Source of the DNA: Ascarosepion bandense
Lineage: Eukaryota; Mollusca; Cephalopoda; Sepiida; Sepiidae
DNA length: 64,000 nucleotides
Reading direction: 5' to 3'
Assembly: GCA_037127315.1 (NCBI GenBank)
Contig: JBBBDQ010001616.1
Span: forward strand, 211,501-275,500
Part shown: positions 10,668 through 21,096 of the stretch, piece by piece
How the letters are laid out: each line of letters begins with the position of its first letter
How positions within the stretch are numbered: the first letter of the stretch is position 1
The notes under the pieces: model-generated
What the model was told of the DNA's origin: nothing
Database searches by the model: none
What the model saw: only the letters and a program-made list of their open reading frames with translations
Program-made: the position numbers and the translations under genes

Positions 10668-11180
10668 TAGGGGTCGGCAACCTTTTGCTAACGATGTGCC
10701 AACTTAGGGTTTTAAAATCATTCAGTGTGACAACAGCGTATGTACTTTTATACAAGTCAAGGTCAATTTAACCGTTCTACAATATATTTTGTACTAGCAG
10801 TATAGCCCGGTGTTGCTCGGGTGTAATGAAAGCTTTAAAACTAATCCATGGTCCTGAAGCTCAGACTCTTTGGACGTTGGCACGAAAGACGAAAAAGCAA
10901 GAGTTGTTTCCAGTTAAAGCGAAACCGTAGACTGAAAGAAAAATGAATGGATGTAAGTCAAATTTTAGTTTCCTGCTATCGATATCAAATAAGATTTTTT
11001 CGTTGTAAACTGAATTTTGAAGGCTAAATAAGTCCTCTGAGTAAACGGTATCATGGCCGAGACTAAGAACTACAATTATACCTACTTATAGCCAAACCCG
11101 AAGCAAAAACTAAAATAAGAGCTGAAAAAAAAAATACAGACATACAGGCAGATAAACAGACATACACACAAACATCTTGC

Positions 11181-11230
<50 letters not shown>

Positions 11231-11603
11231 CGATTTTCTGCACTATTGCAAGAACTGTAACCTTGAAACTTCTGAATATCGTTTCTTATGTCTTTGTCTA
11301 TGAGTGTATCAAATTTTATTAAAATCGGTGCACTCCTTCTATAAACCGATTTTTTCGATTATCAATTTTCGATATTTATAGTAATATATACAAGATGTAA
11401 ATCACAATAATAGACATAAACTGTTTTCATAATTTTTTTTTCAAGTTTTTGTTATTAATGAGAGACTTGCCCTTGTACGGTCTTTGCCAATTGCTCAATA
11501 TCAGTAACATATTTTGTTACTTTGAGGTTAACACAATTTGCGTGCCATTGAAAATTGCTTGTCGTACCACGTATGGTATGCTTGCTATATGTTGCCGACC
11601 CTG
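10668..11603 (+). mobile_element. hAT-like non-autonomous element with a nested insertion
   Basis: The ends form an inverted repeat: 'taggggtcggcaacc' on the left and 'gttgccgaccctg' on the right, matching the CAGGGGTCGGCAAC type of hAT terminus. The flanking 8-mers (CTCTAAAG and CTATAGAA) match at 5 of 8 positions, so a target duplication is only possible. There is no transposase reading. About 585 bp in the middle belong to another element (10,794-11,378). Confidence 0.65.
10794..11378 (+). mobile_element. 'CCCGG...CGGG' dispersed element inserted in the hAT copy
   Basis: It starts 'ctagcagtatagcccggtgt' with a short CCCGG/CGGG hairpin, and carries '(g)taatgaaagctttaaaact', 'ttgtttccagttaaagc' and (TA)n at 11,186-11,228. 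Other copies, all on the plus strand, are at 27,665 and 29,953. The empty site at about 10,148 shows a clean insertion, consistent with a TA duplication. There is no ORF. This kind of repeat is common in invertebrates, but I cannot place its class. Confidence 0.65.
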
Positions 11604-11949
11604 CTATAGAATACCTAGATAGACTAACTTCAACATATTGTAATATTAAACGCAAATGACGGGGGTCTGTGTGCAGTTGAAATATAGAGCGGTTAAAGAG
11701 AAGAATTGCTCATGTCAAACTTTTGGTAGTTGGCAGGTTATGTTTACTCAAAGCCTGTTGACTGCAAGTACTTATACTCAGCCTTACGCTCTAATCTAGT
11801 TCTGGTAAATGGAAAGGGGAGTGTTTTATAAACAAATTTAGGATTTCTGGTAGGACTATGTTTACTCTGGGACTATTAACTTGCATTTCAACTCCATAAT
11901 TGCTGATATATTAAATGCAAATACGAGAGGCTTTTAGATATAAAGTTTA

Positions 11950-12732
11950 TGTGACACGATAACTAGATATATATGTATTTTATTATAATAGATTAAAATA
12001 GAAAATAGATTAGAATAGAAAATAGTTTAGAAAACATATCTAACAAAAGTGAAAAAAAAGATAACTGAAATTTCAGACTTACAGTCGCCGGTGTTTGTCA
12101 CCGGTGGTCTAACCCGGTCAAAGGCTGACCTTACTGTATCTTGACCTCACATTAAGCCTTTTCCGGCGGAAGCCTTATTAAGATAAACAAAAAAAAAGAT
12201 AACTGAAATTTCAGACTTACAGTCGCCGGTGTTTGTCACCGGTGGTCTAACCCGGTCAAAGGCTGACCTTACTGTATCTTGACCTCACATTAAGCCTTTT
12301 CCGGCGGAAGCCTTATTAAGATAAACAAAAAAAAGATAACTGAAATTTCAGACTTACAGTCGCCGGTGTTTGTCACCGGTGGTCTAGAGCATTTCCGGAT
12401 TTCCTTGTTTCCGGTCGATTTTTAGATAAATTCAGGTGTTTTTTCCGAGTTGAGCAGTTAAGTTAAAGACGAGAGAAGTGAAAGGAGTCAGCCGGGTGCG
12501 AGCTTGAAGTAAGGGTCTCCGTTCGTCTTGGTTCGTTCAGTTCGGGTTTGTTGATCTCCATTAGAGTTGGAACTGTGTGTCACATTCGCCTGCCCCAGCA
12601 GACAAGGCCAGCTCTAAACGAATAAAGCCTTCTTTTCCACTCATCCAAATCTTGGAAGTTCGTTCCTTACAGTCAATCTTGTACCCCCAGCTGTTCGTCC
12701 GACGGTTTCTACAAAAATCCGGCAACATCACA
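11950..12732 (+). mobile_element. Possible LTR block
   Basis: It begins TGTGA and ends TCACA, contains a tandem repeat in its first half, an 'aataaag' poly-A-like word near 12,620 and a sharp rise in GC at 12,390-12,780. This organisation resembles an LTR (repeated U3, R, U5) with a leader after it. However, the flanks (GTTTA, GCGTG) do not match, and no gag or pol follows. The identification is tentative. Confidence 0.35.
12052..12385 (+). repeat. 137/138-bp tandem repeat, about 2.4 copies
   Basis: The word 'gataactgaaatttcagac' recurs at 12,060, 12,198 and 12,335, giving periods of 138 and 137 bp. The copies are essentially identical apart from the poly-A length, so the duplication is recent. 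Each unit has the palindromes 'gaaatttc' and 'ccggtgtttgtcaccgg'. Confidence 0.92.
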
Positions 12733-12984
12733 GCGTGGAGAACGGCCGCCGGAGAGATTGTTAGGACGGACCGTTGGGGTATTTAAGTTTTTATTTGATT
12801 AATGTGCATCACAAATCAATAGACTACCAGTATTTGGCTTAACTCCAAAATGTTGTAATATTAAATGCAAATCAGCTAATTATTATATACACCATTATAT
12901 AAAGAAACGTTTTAAAATTTCCTTCAATACTATCTAATGGATTAAGTTTCTAGTAAAACATAAATAAATGTAATATCTTATAAA

Positions 12985-13165
12985 TATCGTGGAATAGTCA
13001 ACTCGTGAGCACGTACGCGCAGTTTTTATACATTGCTTTTGCCCGATCAAATTGGCGTCAGTCGGCGATACTACCTCTGAGTTATGGGCGCTCGGAGGCA
13101 GGCTTTTAGAGCGCAATTAGTCATCTGCAAACAGATCTCTTTCGCTGTATCAGAGCTCATCAATA
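12985..13165 (-). mobile_element. tRNA-derived SINE, rearranged pieces
   Basis: A minus-strand tRNA-like body ('ggcgtcagtcggcgat', 'cctctgagttatgggcgctc' on the plus strand) occupies about 13,030-13,105. A tail-only piece ('agtcatctgcaaacagatct', 'gctgtatcagagctcatca') at 13,115-13,162 lies on the wrong side for one intact element. Two truncated copies are the simplest reading. Confidence 0.7.
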
Positions 13166-13177
13166 TATGTATATATA

Positions 13178-13660
13178 TAGGGAGTGGAAAAATAATAGAA
13201 ACACCTTGAAATTTCAAGCACATGTATTTCAACATGGGGTAGGACCGTCTTTGGCAGTAATTACACCTTGAATTCTGAATGGGATTGACTCTTACAAAGT
13301 TTGAATTGTTCCCAGAGGAATATTTATCTATTCTACAGATAAAACAGTCTCCATTTCTTTCAATGATGATGGTGGAGGATAACGATATCTCACTTGTTTT
13401 TGTTTTTTTAATGAAGCGTAAATGTTCAATGATGTTAAGATCTGAGGACAGTAGTGGCCAGATGTTCTAGTTCACCAGATAAAATCTTCTAGTTCACTAG
13501 AATGTTTCTCGTGGTATTCAGCTACAAATTTAGCATTATGAATTGATGCGTTATCATCCTGAAAAATGGCATTTCCTTCTGGAAACAGTTTCTGAACTAT
13601 AGGATGAAGTTGATCACTTAAAATAATTAAATCTTCCTTTATGTTGACTCTAATTAACCT
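13178..13660 (-). pseudogene. Tc1-like transposase, C-terminal remnant with TIR
   Basis: The minus strand reads LHPIVQKLFPEGNAIFQDDN, ASIHNAKFVAEYHEKHSSEL, then a frameshifted PPPSSLKEMETVL, INIPLGTIQTL, ESIPFRIQGVITAKDGPTP. This is the DDE catalytic core and end of a Tc1 transposase. The 3' terminus, 'gggagtggaaaaataatag' plus 'aaacacc' next to TATATA, fits a Tc1 inverted repeat at a TA site. The N-terminal half is missing and frames are broken. Confidence 0.82.
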
Positions 13661-14154
13661 TTTTTAAATAATATCTATGAAGTGATAGCACCAGTTAGGG
13701 TCCTAGCTATGGGCAAATAGTTAACCCCCAAAATGTGGTCAAAATACTATGAATGTATAAAAATATACTTTTATAGAAATATATACATAAAAGTAGACTT
13801 AAATAGAAAAATATACATTTCTGAAGGAAAAAAATTATCAGTAGTACATTTTTTAATACAAAAATAAAATGCATATTCAGTCAAATAGAGTCAATAGAAA
13901 TAATAAAGTCAATAGAATTTTTTATCAAAATCTGACTAAATCAATTTTCTCACAATAACCGAACATTAAAAAAATACTTTAAAATCCCATCATTTATGGC
14001 ATTAAACAACCCACGGAGGTTGATATGCCGTTAAACAAAACTCAAACTCTAAACTCCTACATTTTTATGTACATGTACTATTTGAATATTTAAATTTTTA
14101 ACACTCATGATTTACACCCCTTTGATATTATATTATACATATAGTGTCGATATT
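13661..14154. other. Unassigned AT-rich sequence
   Basis: Nothing was recognised; several poly-A/T tracts and no ORF of note. Confidence 0.4.
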
Positions 14155-14345
14155 CAGTCAGTAAATTTTGCAAGTTAAGCGACGTCGAGCCTGAACAGTA
14201 GTGAGATAAGTGAGCGCTTGGGAATTGTAGGTGCTGTAAGCTTGGATGTGTGTGTGGTGCAATAGATAATGACTAGGAATTAGTTAATCGGAGAGACGAG
14301 TTCCAATTCCAGTTAGGTTCGTTAAATTCAATTAGGCACAAATAA
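14155..14345 (+). mobile_element. 5S-tRNA composite SINE, degraded
   Basis: The 5S-like part reads 'gcaagttaagcgacgtcgag' and 'gagcgcttgggaattgtagg', the 5S box A and box C areas. The tRNA-like part follows ('gtggtgcaatagata', 'cgagttccaattccagtt'). The 5' end of the 5S part is lost. Confidence 0.75.
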
Positions 14346-14408
14346 CAATTATGACCATAAAACAATCAATCAATCAATATATATATATATATATATATAC
14401 ATAAAAAA

Positions 14409-14606
14409 AATTAAGGTAGGCACATTATTTCATGGTAAATCGGAAGTGTGGGCCTATTTCAGGTGAACCATCATCAGCTTCCGTCTTCATTGAACAAAGG
14501 ATTTTACACGAAAACCTTCGTACAATAAAGACGGAAGCTGATGATGGTTCGCGTGAAATAGGCCACACTTCCGATTTACCATGAAATGACGTGTCTGCCT
14601 AATTTT
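14409..14606. repeat. Long inverted repeat (hairpin), arms of about 83 bp
   Basis: The left arm (14,409-14,491) and right arm (14,524-14,606) are reverse complements with a few mismatches. The core 'catggtaaatcggaagtgtg' and 'ccatcatcagcttccgtctt' are repeated exactly in the opposite sense. The loop is about 32 bp. It is preceded by (TA)n at 14,378-14,400. It could be a foldback element or the end of a Penelope-like element copied back. Confidence 0.88.
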
Positions 14607-14716
14607 TCTTATATTTGCTGTATTTATATACATATATATTTTGAGCTCTCTTAGTGAGTTATCCTACCACTATGCACAGGATATTCCTTTGCATTCTTCT
14701 GTATCTACACCGCATA

Positions 14717-14719
<3 letters not shown>

Positions 14720-14767
<48 letters not shown>

Positions 14768-15069
14768 CAATAATAATAATAATAATTGTTACAATATATT
14801 TCAGTTCGTCTCGAAAAACCCACCGAGAAAAAACTCGGGGTGGGGAGTAAAAAAAGAAACAAACGAAATACTTGAACATGCGTAAAAAAACTCGTATAAA
14901 AGAAAAAAAAAACCCAAGACGAAACCCTAACACTAAAAGCGTTCAATACGAGAGTAGAGCAACAAAGACAGAATAAATCTAAGTAAGAGCCAACAAACCT
15001 ACCTAGGTTTCACCTAACGGCTCGTCAGGGTAAGTCGTCAGGGTAAGTCGGCTCTTATATATATATATA

Positions 15070-15159
<90 letters not shown>

Positions 15160-15292
15160 GAACTTAATGAGTCAGACGAACCTCCCTAGGTTTCTCCTAA
15201 ACGGGTCATCAGAGAAAGCTGGCTAAAGAGGTAAAGAAAAACGACATATAAAACCATTTTTTAAAAACATTTTTCCTTCGTTCGAAAGTTTA

Positions 15293-15350
<58 letters not shown>
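14720..15350. repeat. Microsatellite cluster with dispersed repeat pieces
   Basis: (TA)n occurs at 14,720-14,766, 15,055-15,105 and 15,298-15,350, and (TG)n at 15,111-15,155. Between them, at about 14,985-15,055 and 15,165-15,230, lie two reverse copies of the AGGTGAAACCTAGG repeat found at 5,780. The ORFs here are repeat readings. Confidence 0.75.
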
Positions 15351-15354
<4 letters not shown>

Positions 15355-15355
<1 letters not shown>

Positions 15356-15465
15356 AATTACAATGAGCTCTCCTCCTGTATGATTTTTTAATATTAAAAT
15401 GTAATATTAATTAGGATCAGGTTTTGGGATTGACCTTGCTACTTTTCCGTTTGGATTAAAATATT

Positions 15466-15515
<50 letters not shown>
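15355..15515 (+). repeat. Short unclassified AT repeat, copy 2, and (AAT)n
   Basis: 'taatattaattaggatcagg' and 'ttttgggattgacctt' are shared with 8,478-8,620 and two other loci. It ends 'ccgtttggattaaaat' at 15,462 and is followed by (AAT)n to about 15,515. Confidence 0.7.
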
Positions 15516-15519
15516 TGAT

Positions 15520-15695
15520 AAAAAATGGAACAAAACAACACATTGAAAGAATCCCTGGAAACCCCAGCTTAAGAGATATACAAAAAATTGTCTTATTAAG
15601 TACAGCCCACACACTAAGGAAAACGTTATCTATGTATTGCTGGGGATGATAGGGAAGATAGAAAAACATGAAATTGAGTCATAACAACACACCAC
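15520..15695 (+). pseudogene. Retroelement C-terminal remnant
   Basis: The plus-strand translation contains IERIPGNPSLRDIQKIVLLS, TAHTLRKTLSM, a motif (xTAHxLRKxLS) that I associate with C-termini of retroelement polyproteins in invertebrates. It has stops and no surrounding domains. The family is not assigned. Confidence 0.45.
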
Positions 15696-15699
15696 TACC

Positions 15700-15804
15700 T
15701 GCCTTAGGTCTCCCCGCAGACTTGGTTGGTAGTGAGACCAAAGCAGAAATCGAAATATGATGAAAAATGACATAATAATAATAATAATATATATATTTGG
15801 AATA

Positions 15805-15835
<31 letters not shown>

Positions 15836-16184
15836 AAGGGTTATTTTCAACGAAAATTTTATCAGAAGAATACATTCGTAAATATTGAGAGTTCGCAATA
15901 CAAGAAAAAATATAAATAGGAGAAATAAAGAAACCACAACTACATTACAAATTTATCAATAAAAACGAGAGGAAGAAAAAATATGCTAGCACAAATTCCA
16001 ATGGAAAGGGTTCCAATTGAATATAAAATGGAAAACTTAATTCCAAGTTTGCGCAGACCCAGTTGATTTAATTTAATAAAACTACTTCTATGCAGAAATT
16101 CTGAGCAGGTCGATGTTTGCAAAGTAAACGAATCGTCACTATATCTTGTAGCATACATGAACCCGTGTATCTTCTCCTTTCTCA
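15700..16184. other. Unassigned sequence
   Basis: A short (TA)n run and poly-T lie at 15,785-15,835. Readings of 77-81 codons occur on the minus strand but match nothing I know. Confidence 0.35.
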
Positions 16185-16362
16185 CTCTACCATCGCAACT
16201 GTCTTCACACGTGTGTCTCCATCCTTCTCTTGCCCTTTCTTTGACACCCCCTGTAACTGATCCGTCTTTCTCTTCATTCTCCTCCTGCCTACACTTTTAC
16301 TTTCTTATATAGCCCCCAGCGCATCAGTGGCGGTACCGCCTTGCTTGGAAGGAAACGATTTA
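16185..16362 (+). mobile_element. Family B LINE 3' UTR and tail
   Basis: Pyrimidine-rich UTR ends 'gcgcatcagtggcggtaccg' and 'ccttgcttgg', then a damaged 'aaacgatttaaaaaaaag'. This is the same 3' terminus as the other family B copies. No coding part remains. Confidence 0.8.
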
Positions 16363-16612
16363 AAAAAAAGTACACACCTGATTGTCTAGGAAATGTTGAC
16401 CAATGGCAGAGTTGTGAAAAGACTGGGTTTAACGCGTAGTACAAATTAATATATATTTCAATTAATAAAGTATATTATATTTCTAGGAGAAAATTAGCCA
16501 GTTTAAGAGAGAAGGCGTATTTCACTCTAAGCAGTGTGGACTTACATATCAATACGGAATAGTAATATTAATGGTTTAACGCTGTCCATAGTCTATATAC
16601 GAGAGCATTGCG

Positions 16613-16677
<65 letters not shown>

Positions 16678-16857
16678 CTAGATTGCTTTCATAATTTAAG
16701 ATCTTAATGTTGTATTCCTTTGCGAACGGCGCCCTCCGATGAAGTGTCGGCAAAAGGAATCCTCAGGATTCTGTAATAACCTGTCCCTTCTTTGAAATTT
16801 TGTTTATATTCTGTGATGGAAAGTCTTTATTCATATATATATATATATATATATATA
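16363..16857. other. Unassigned sequence with (TA)n at 16,618-16,675 and 16,833-16,858
   Basis: No gene or repeat family was recognised outside the microsatellites. Confidence 0.4.
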
Positions 16858-17075
16858 GTCATCTGCAGACAGATCTTTTTGGCTGTATTATAGTTCATCA
16901 GTACGGCTTAGACTCCGTACGCTTCCTAACCCAGGATTGAAAGCCGACCGAATCGGCGTCAGTCGGCGATTCTACCCCTAGGCCACGAGCGTCCGGTAGA
17001 AGAAGGTCGGCTTTTTAGCTCGTATAAACACGCCCTATAGCTAGAGTGCTCCAATTCATTATCGAATGAGCTATG
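16858..17075 (-). mobile_element. tRNA-derived SINE (octopus type), near full length
   Basis: On the plus strand it starts with the complement of the tail ('agtcatctgcagacagatct') directly against (TA)n, then B box ('aacccaggattgaaagccga') and A box ('ggcgattctacccctaggcc') complements, then the leader. The orientation is minus. Confidence 0.88.
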
Positions 17076-17146
17076 CATATATGCCGGGGTAGATACTGCT
17101 TACAAAGCCTCTCACTCTTCCAGATTGCTCAATCAGGGTGTGAGAG

Positions 17147-17147
17147 C

Positions 17148-17208
<61 letters not shown>

Positions 17209-17286
17209 TGTTTCTGAATGTGTGTATTGGTGAGTAGGAGAAAGCTGCATGTATATCGGTGAGCGTTTGAGCGTGTATACAAATGA

Positions 17287-17337
<51 letters not shown>
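17147..17337. repeat. (TA)n and (GT)n microsatellites
   Basis: (TA)n occupies 17,147-17,206 and (GT)n 17,289-17,337. The 131-codon reading across them consists of Tyr-Ile and Thr-His repeats and is not a gene. Confidence 0.95.
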
Positions 17338-17339
<2 letters not shown>

Positions 17340-17741
17340 TTCTCAAGAATGAGGATAGTTTAAGTCTGGAGAGATTTGAACGCTCAACTGTTTTCAATAA
17401 AAAGTCATATTTGCACAGGAGCTTGCTGCGATTAAGAGCAAATTTAAAGCAAATATCTGTATTCATTTACTCCATTTGGACTTTTAACTTTCATATGTAC
17501 AGTGTAAGCATGAATTTAATCTCTTTAATTATGTCGTCAGATGCTAGACGCTGCGCCCACAAATAAAATGTACGCCTGTCGCTACGGATAAGCGCGCCCA
17601 GCTCTCAAAATACGTCGAACAAGACAGTCTGAGCACAAGTTATGATTGATGAGCAATAAATAATTTCTTATGCGATTCGGCACTTCATTCCAAATATTTC
17701 AGATTAGAAAAAATACGCATGTTTTCTCAGTAACGATTGCG

Positions 17742-18313
17742 TGGTTTCTAATCGATAAAAAATCTTCCTCATTCAAATTCACAGCTCATTCCAATCGATG
17801 AAAATTCTTCCTCATTCGGATTCTGAACTCATTCCAATCGATGAAAATTCTTCCTCATTCGGATTCTCAACTCATTCCAATCGATGAAAATTCTTCCTCG
17901 TTCGGATTCTAAACTTATTCCAATCGATGAAAATTCTTCCTCATTCGGATTCTCAACTCATTCCAATCGATGAAAATACTTCCTCATTCGGATTCTGAAC
18001 TCATTCCAATCGATGAAAATTCTTCCTCATTCGTATTCTGAACTCATTCCAATCGAATCAAATTCTTCCTCATTCGGATTCTGAACTCATTCCAATCGAA
18101 TCAAATTCTTCCTCATTCGTATTCTGAACTCATTCCAATCGAATCAAATTCTTCCTCATTCGGATTCTGAACTCATTCCAATTGATGAAAATTCTTCCTC
18201 GTTCGGATTCTCAACTCATTCCAATCGATGAAAATTCTTCCTCGTTCGGATTCTCAACTCATTCCAATCGATGAAAATTCTTCCTCGTTCGGATTCTCAA
18301 CTCATTCCAATCA
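17742..18313. repeat. 43-bp minisatellite, about 13 copies
   Basis: The unit is built on 'ctcattccaatcgatgaaaa' then 'ttcttcctcattcggattct'. Successive 'ctcattcc' words at 17,828 and 17,871 give the 43-bp period. Two variants alternate in blocks: 'atcgatgaaaa' at both ends and 'atcgaatcaaa' in three middle units (about 18,045-18,150). This pattern suggests local unit spreading. Confidence 0.92.
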
Positions 18314-18379
18314 GAACATCATAACAATCTAATTATGTTATACTTCTTATTCTTTAAATAATTTCAACCTAATCAAGGT

Positions 18380-18590
18380 GGGAGAGCAACTAATATGCAG
18401 GTGTTTCGTTCGGTTAAGGGCCTTACATGATACACGCTTGAACGCTTGAACGATCATATCTTGAAAGTGACATGACAAACTGGGCAGAAGATTTTCCCAC
18501 TGTAGGTTTCTATTACTAGATTGGTTGCCAACCAAGGACATAGAACTCAGTTTGCTCTGCTATTTAACCCATAACTGGAGGCAGAAACAA
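18380..18590 (-). mobile_element. 5S-tRNA composite SINE, 3' part only
   Basis: The plus strand carries the complement of the family's tail: 'gatcatatcttgaaagtgac' hairpin, 'gattggttgccaacc', 'taacccataactggaggc'. The tRNA and 5S parts are absent. Confidence 0.75.
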
Positions 18591-18619
18591 CGGATTAATA
18601 CTATTCCTAAGGTTATTTT

Positions 18620-19895
18620 ATTGAACTGCAAATTTAATTGCCATCTCTTATCTTCTTGACTTACATTCTTTCCATGACAACCCTTGTATCATATTCTTCT
18701 TCCTTTCCACCCCACTCTCATGCAACCCTCATCACACCTGTATTTTCATCCTGTTTTTGCTCATTCACCGACTCCCCCGTAACTTATTTTTCTTTCTCAT
18801 CTCACCGATTTTGTAAGCCACATCACGTTGCTGAGAAAGTGACTGAAGTCGAGATGCCAAGTCAGGACCTATTATGTTGCAGATCCTTCTTTGAATTTTG
18901 TCTAGAACCTCGAGATGAATAGCAGGAGCACCCGACCAGATATGGCAACAGTATTCAATGCAAGGACACGTAGTAGATTAATAAGCGAGCAAGATGGATT
19001 CTGACGAGATAAAAAAAACTTTTTGGACAGACAGAGAAACCCAAACTTCTCACAGCAGGTATAGATTCGACTTACATTCTTTCCATGACAACCCTTGCAT
19101 AAAGTTCTTTTTTCTTTTCACTTTACTTTCATGCAGCCTTTTTCACACCTGTATTCTCATCCTTTTCTTTCTTACTCATTCTCTGACACCCCTTTAACTT
19201 GTTCCTCTTTCTCATCTCACATCTTCTGTGGCCCCCTGCGCACCAGTGGCAGTACTGCCTTGCTTGGGATAAAATGAAAAAAAAAAATTGTACATAAGTG
19301 AACACAACGAATTCAACTGGAATTCGAACTTAGCTCTCCGATTTCTCATTACGACTCGAAATTACAGTGACAAAAACGACTGGGTACAGGATAAACGGGG
19401 AACGCGATTCAATTATATAGAAGATGGCATTGCATTTAAACATTTGGAGATTGTAGCAATCCCGAAAGCAAGTAAACGGAAGGGCTTTCCCCAGGCGGCA
19501 AGTACGAGAAAAGAAACTGTTAGACAAGAAGTAGCGTTTACATTTAACTTTTTCAACGGTAAAAGGGTGGGACCTAGCTGCCAATCTAGTAGCACGGTTA
19601 AATTCACGTGGTTTGGGTGCCAAGGACATAAGCTGATCAGAGATTATGGCAATATTTATAGAAAGGACAGAGGGAAGCCACATCACGTTGCTGAGACAGT
19701 GACTGAAGTCGAAATGCCTAGTCATCACTGATTATATAGCAGACCCTTCTTTGAATTTTGTCTAGAACTTCGAGATGAATAGCAGGAGCACCCGACCAGA
19801 TATGGCAACAGTATTCAATGCAAGGACGCATAGGAGATTTATAAACATGCAAGATGGATTCTGACGAGAAAAAAAAACAAACTTTCTTGACAGAC
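18620..19895. pseudogene. Cluster of family B LINE fragments in both orientations
   Basis: Plus-strand 3' UTR pieces lie at 18,625-18,805 and 19,060-19,285 (the latter ending 'cagtactgccttgcttggg'). Minus-strand coding pieces lie at 18,808-19,015 and 19,370-19,895. The minus-strand pieces read FLINHCMGK-unrelated LINE motifs such as FNRATRLAARSHPFTVEKVK and FFSRTCRLGKALPFTCF. The 18,655 and 19,070 pieces share 'ttacattctttccatgacaa', and 18,808 and 19,675 share 'aagccacatcacgttgctga'. The arrangement is thus a local duplication of an inverted LINE pair. A tRNA-like SINE piece (minus) sits at 19,285-19,365. Confidence 0.7.
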
Positions 19896-19954
19896 AGAGA
19901 AACCCAAACTCCTGACAGCAGATGCAGTTATAGGTTCGGTGTAGTTTTAGATCA

Positions 19955-20135
19955 GTCAGTTAAGTGCCATACGTGATACATGCTTTTGGCGATCATGTCT
20001 CGAAAGAGACATGACTGACTGGGCAGAATATTATTCCGCAGTAGTTTGCCATTGCTTTCTGCGGTAGACTGGTTGCCGACCAAGGCTATAGAACCCAATC
20101 TGTCCTATTATTTGACTAATAGCTAGAGGGTAAGA
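19955..20135 (-). mobile_element. 5S-tRNA composite SINE, 3' part
   Basis: It starts 'cagtcagttaagtgccatac' and carries the stem 'catgtctcgaaagagacatg', then 'agactggttgccgaccaagg'. It is a tail-side fragment on the minus strand. Confidence 0.8.
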
Positions 20136-20255
20136 GATGTATTATATGATTAAGTAGTAATTAGTAGGGGATCAGTTTATTACTTCATAATAATAGATAA
20201 CCGATCCCCCATTTTATGCCTAGTAGAATTTTTCATTTTTTCCAACTGTTATGTT
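20136..20255. other. Short segment with a diverged hairpin
   Basis: 'taggggatcag' and 'ccgatcccccattttatg' can pair; a similar pair sits at 42,540-42,600. The class is unknown. Confidence 0.4.
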
Positions 20256-20575
20256 CATTCAGTCAGTTAAATACCATACATGGTACATGCTTTTGGCGAT
20301 CATGTCTCGAAAAAGACATGACTGACTGGGCAGAAGATTATCCCGCAGTAGGTTGTCATTGCTTTCTGCGGTAGACTGGTTGTCAACCAAAGCTATAGAA
20401 CCTAATCTGTCCTGTTATTTGACCCATAACTGGAGGGAAAAGACGGATTAATACCTTTCCTAAGGGTATTTGCACGTATATGATTGCAACGAATTCAACT
20501 GGAATTCGAACTTGGCTCTCCGATTTCTCGTTCCGAGTCGATATCCACTGGACCACAACGCACATAGTCTTAGAT
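20256..20575 (-). mobile_element. 5S-tRNA composite SINE, tail plus tRNA-like body
   Basis: The tail ('cagtcagttaaataccatac', 'catgtctcgaaaaagacatg') is followed by 'taactggagggaaaagacgg'. Then comes the complement of the tRNA-like body ('aactggaattcgaacttggc', 'tccactggaccacaacgcac'). Only the 5S head is missing. Confidence 0.83.
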
Positions 20576-20589
20576 ATGATGTCTAAATT

Positions 20590-20785
20590 TTGTCAGTAAT
20601 ACTTTCCAGTGAAGCAACCTCGAGCCTGGTCGGTACTGAGATAGGCGACTGTGACGGAATATCAAGTGCTGTAAGCATGCATGTGCGTGTGGTGCCGAGT
20701 TCCAAGTCTCATTGGTTTTGTTATATTCACTTACGTACAAAAAAGAATCCACCGTCTCTTCTCCCAGCTATGGGTTAATTAATAA
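20590..20785 (+). mobile_element. 5S-tRNA composite SINE, degraded
   Basis: 'gaagcaacctcgagcctggt', 'cggtactgagataggcgact' and 'aatatcaagtgctgtaagc' are 5S-like. A shortened tRNA-like part and 'ccagctatgggttaat' follow. It lies head to head with the minus-strand copy at 20,256-20,575. Confidence 0.72.
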
Positions 20786-21096
20786 AACTTGTATCGCTAA
20801 CGCATTCGGAAACAAATTTTAAAAATGTGAAAATGTTTTCTGGCTTGAAATAATGTGCAAAGAGTTGATAAGTCATAGAAAATGAGTCGCTAAAAAAATG
20901 CAAAGCTTGCCTTCCTTCTGACCCCTTTTTATGATTATAAAAGAATTCCAAAAACAAAATTATTAGCAACGAATTTAATGCGTACAGATATTAAACCGAT
21001 TCTTCCAGTCACGATTGCATTAATTCCTCACCACTGACAATCACATCCTTACTGGTTCTCTACGCATTTCTGTTTACAGTTTACATATAAGAGTAG

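Noticed and set aside
12577..12786. 69-codon ORF as a gene
   Set aside because: It lies in a GC-rich LTR-like block; no domain or gene context was recognised.
17071..17466. 131-codon ORF
   Set aside because: Made of (TA)n and (GT)n readings (Tyr-Ile and Thr-His repeats).
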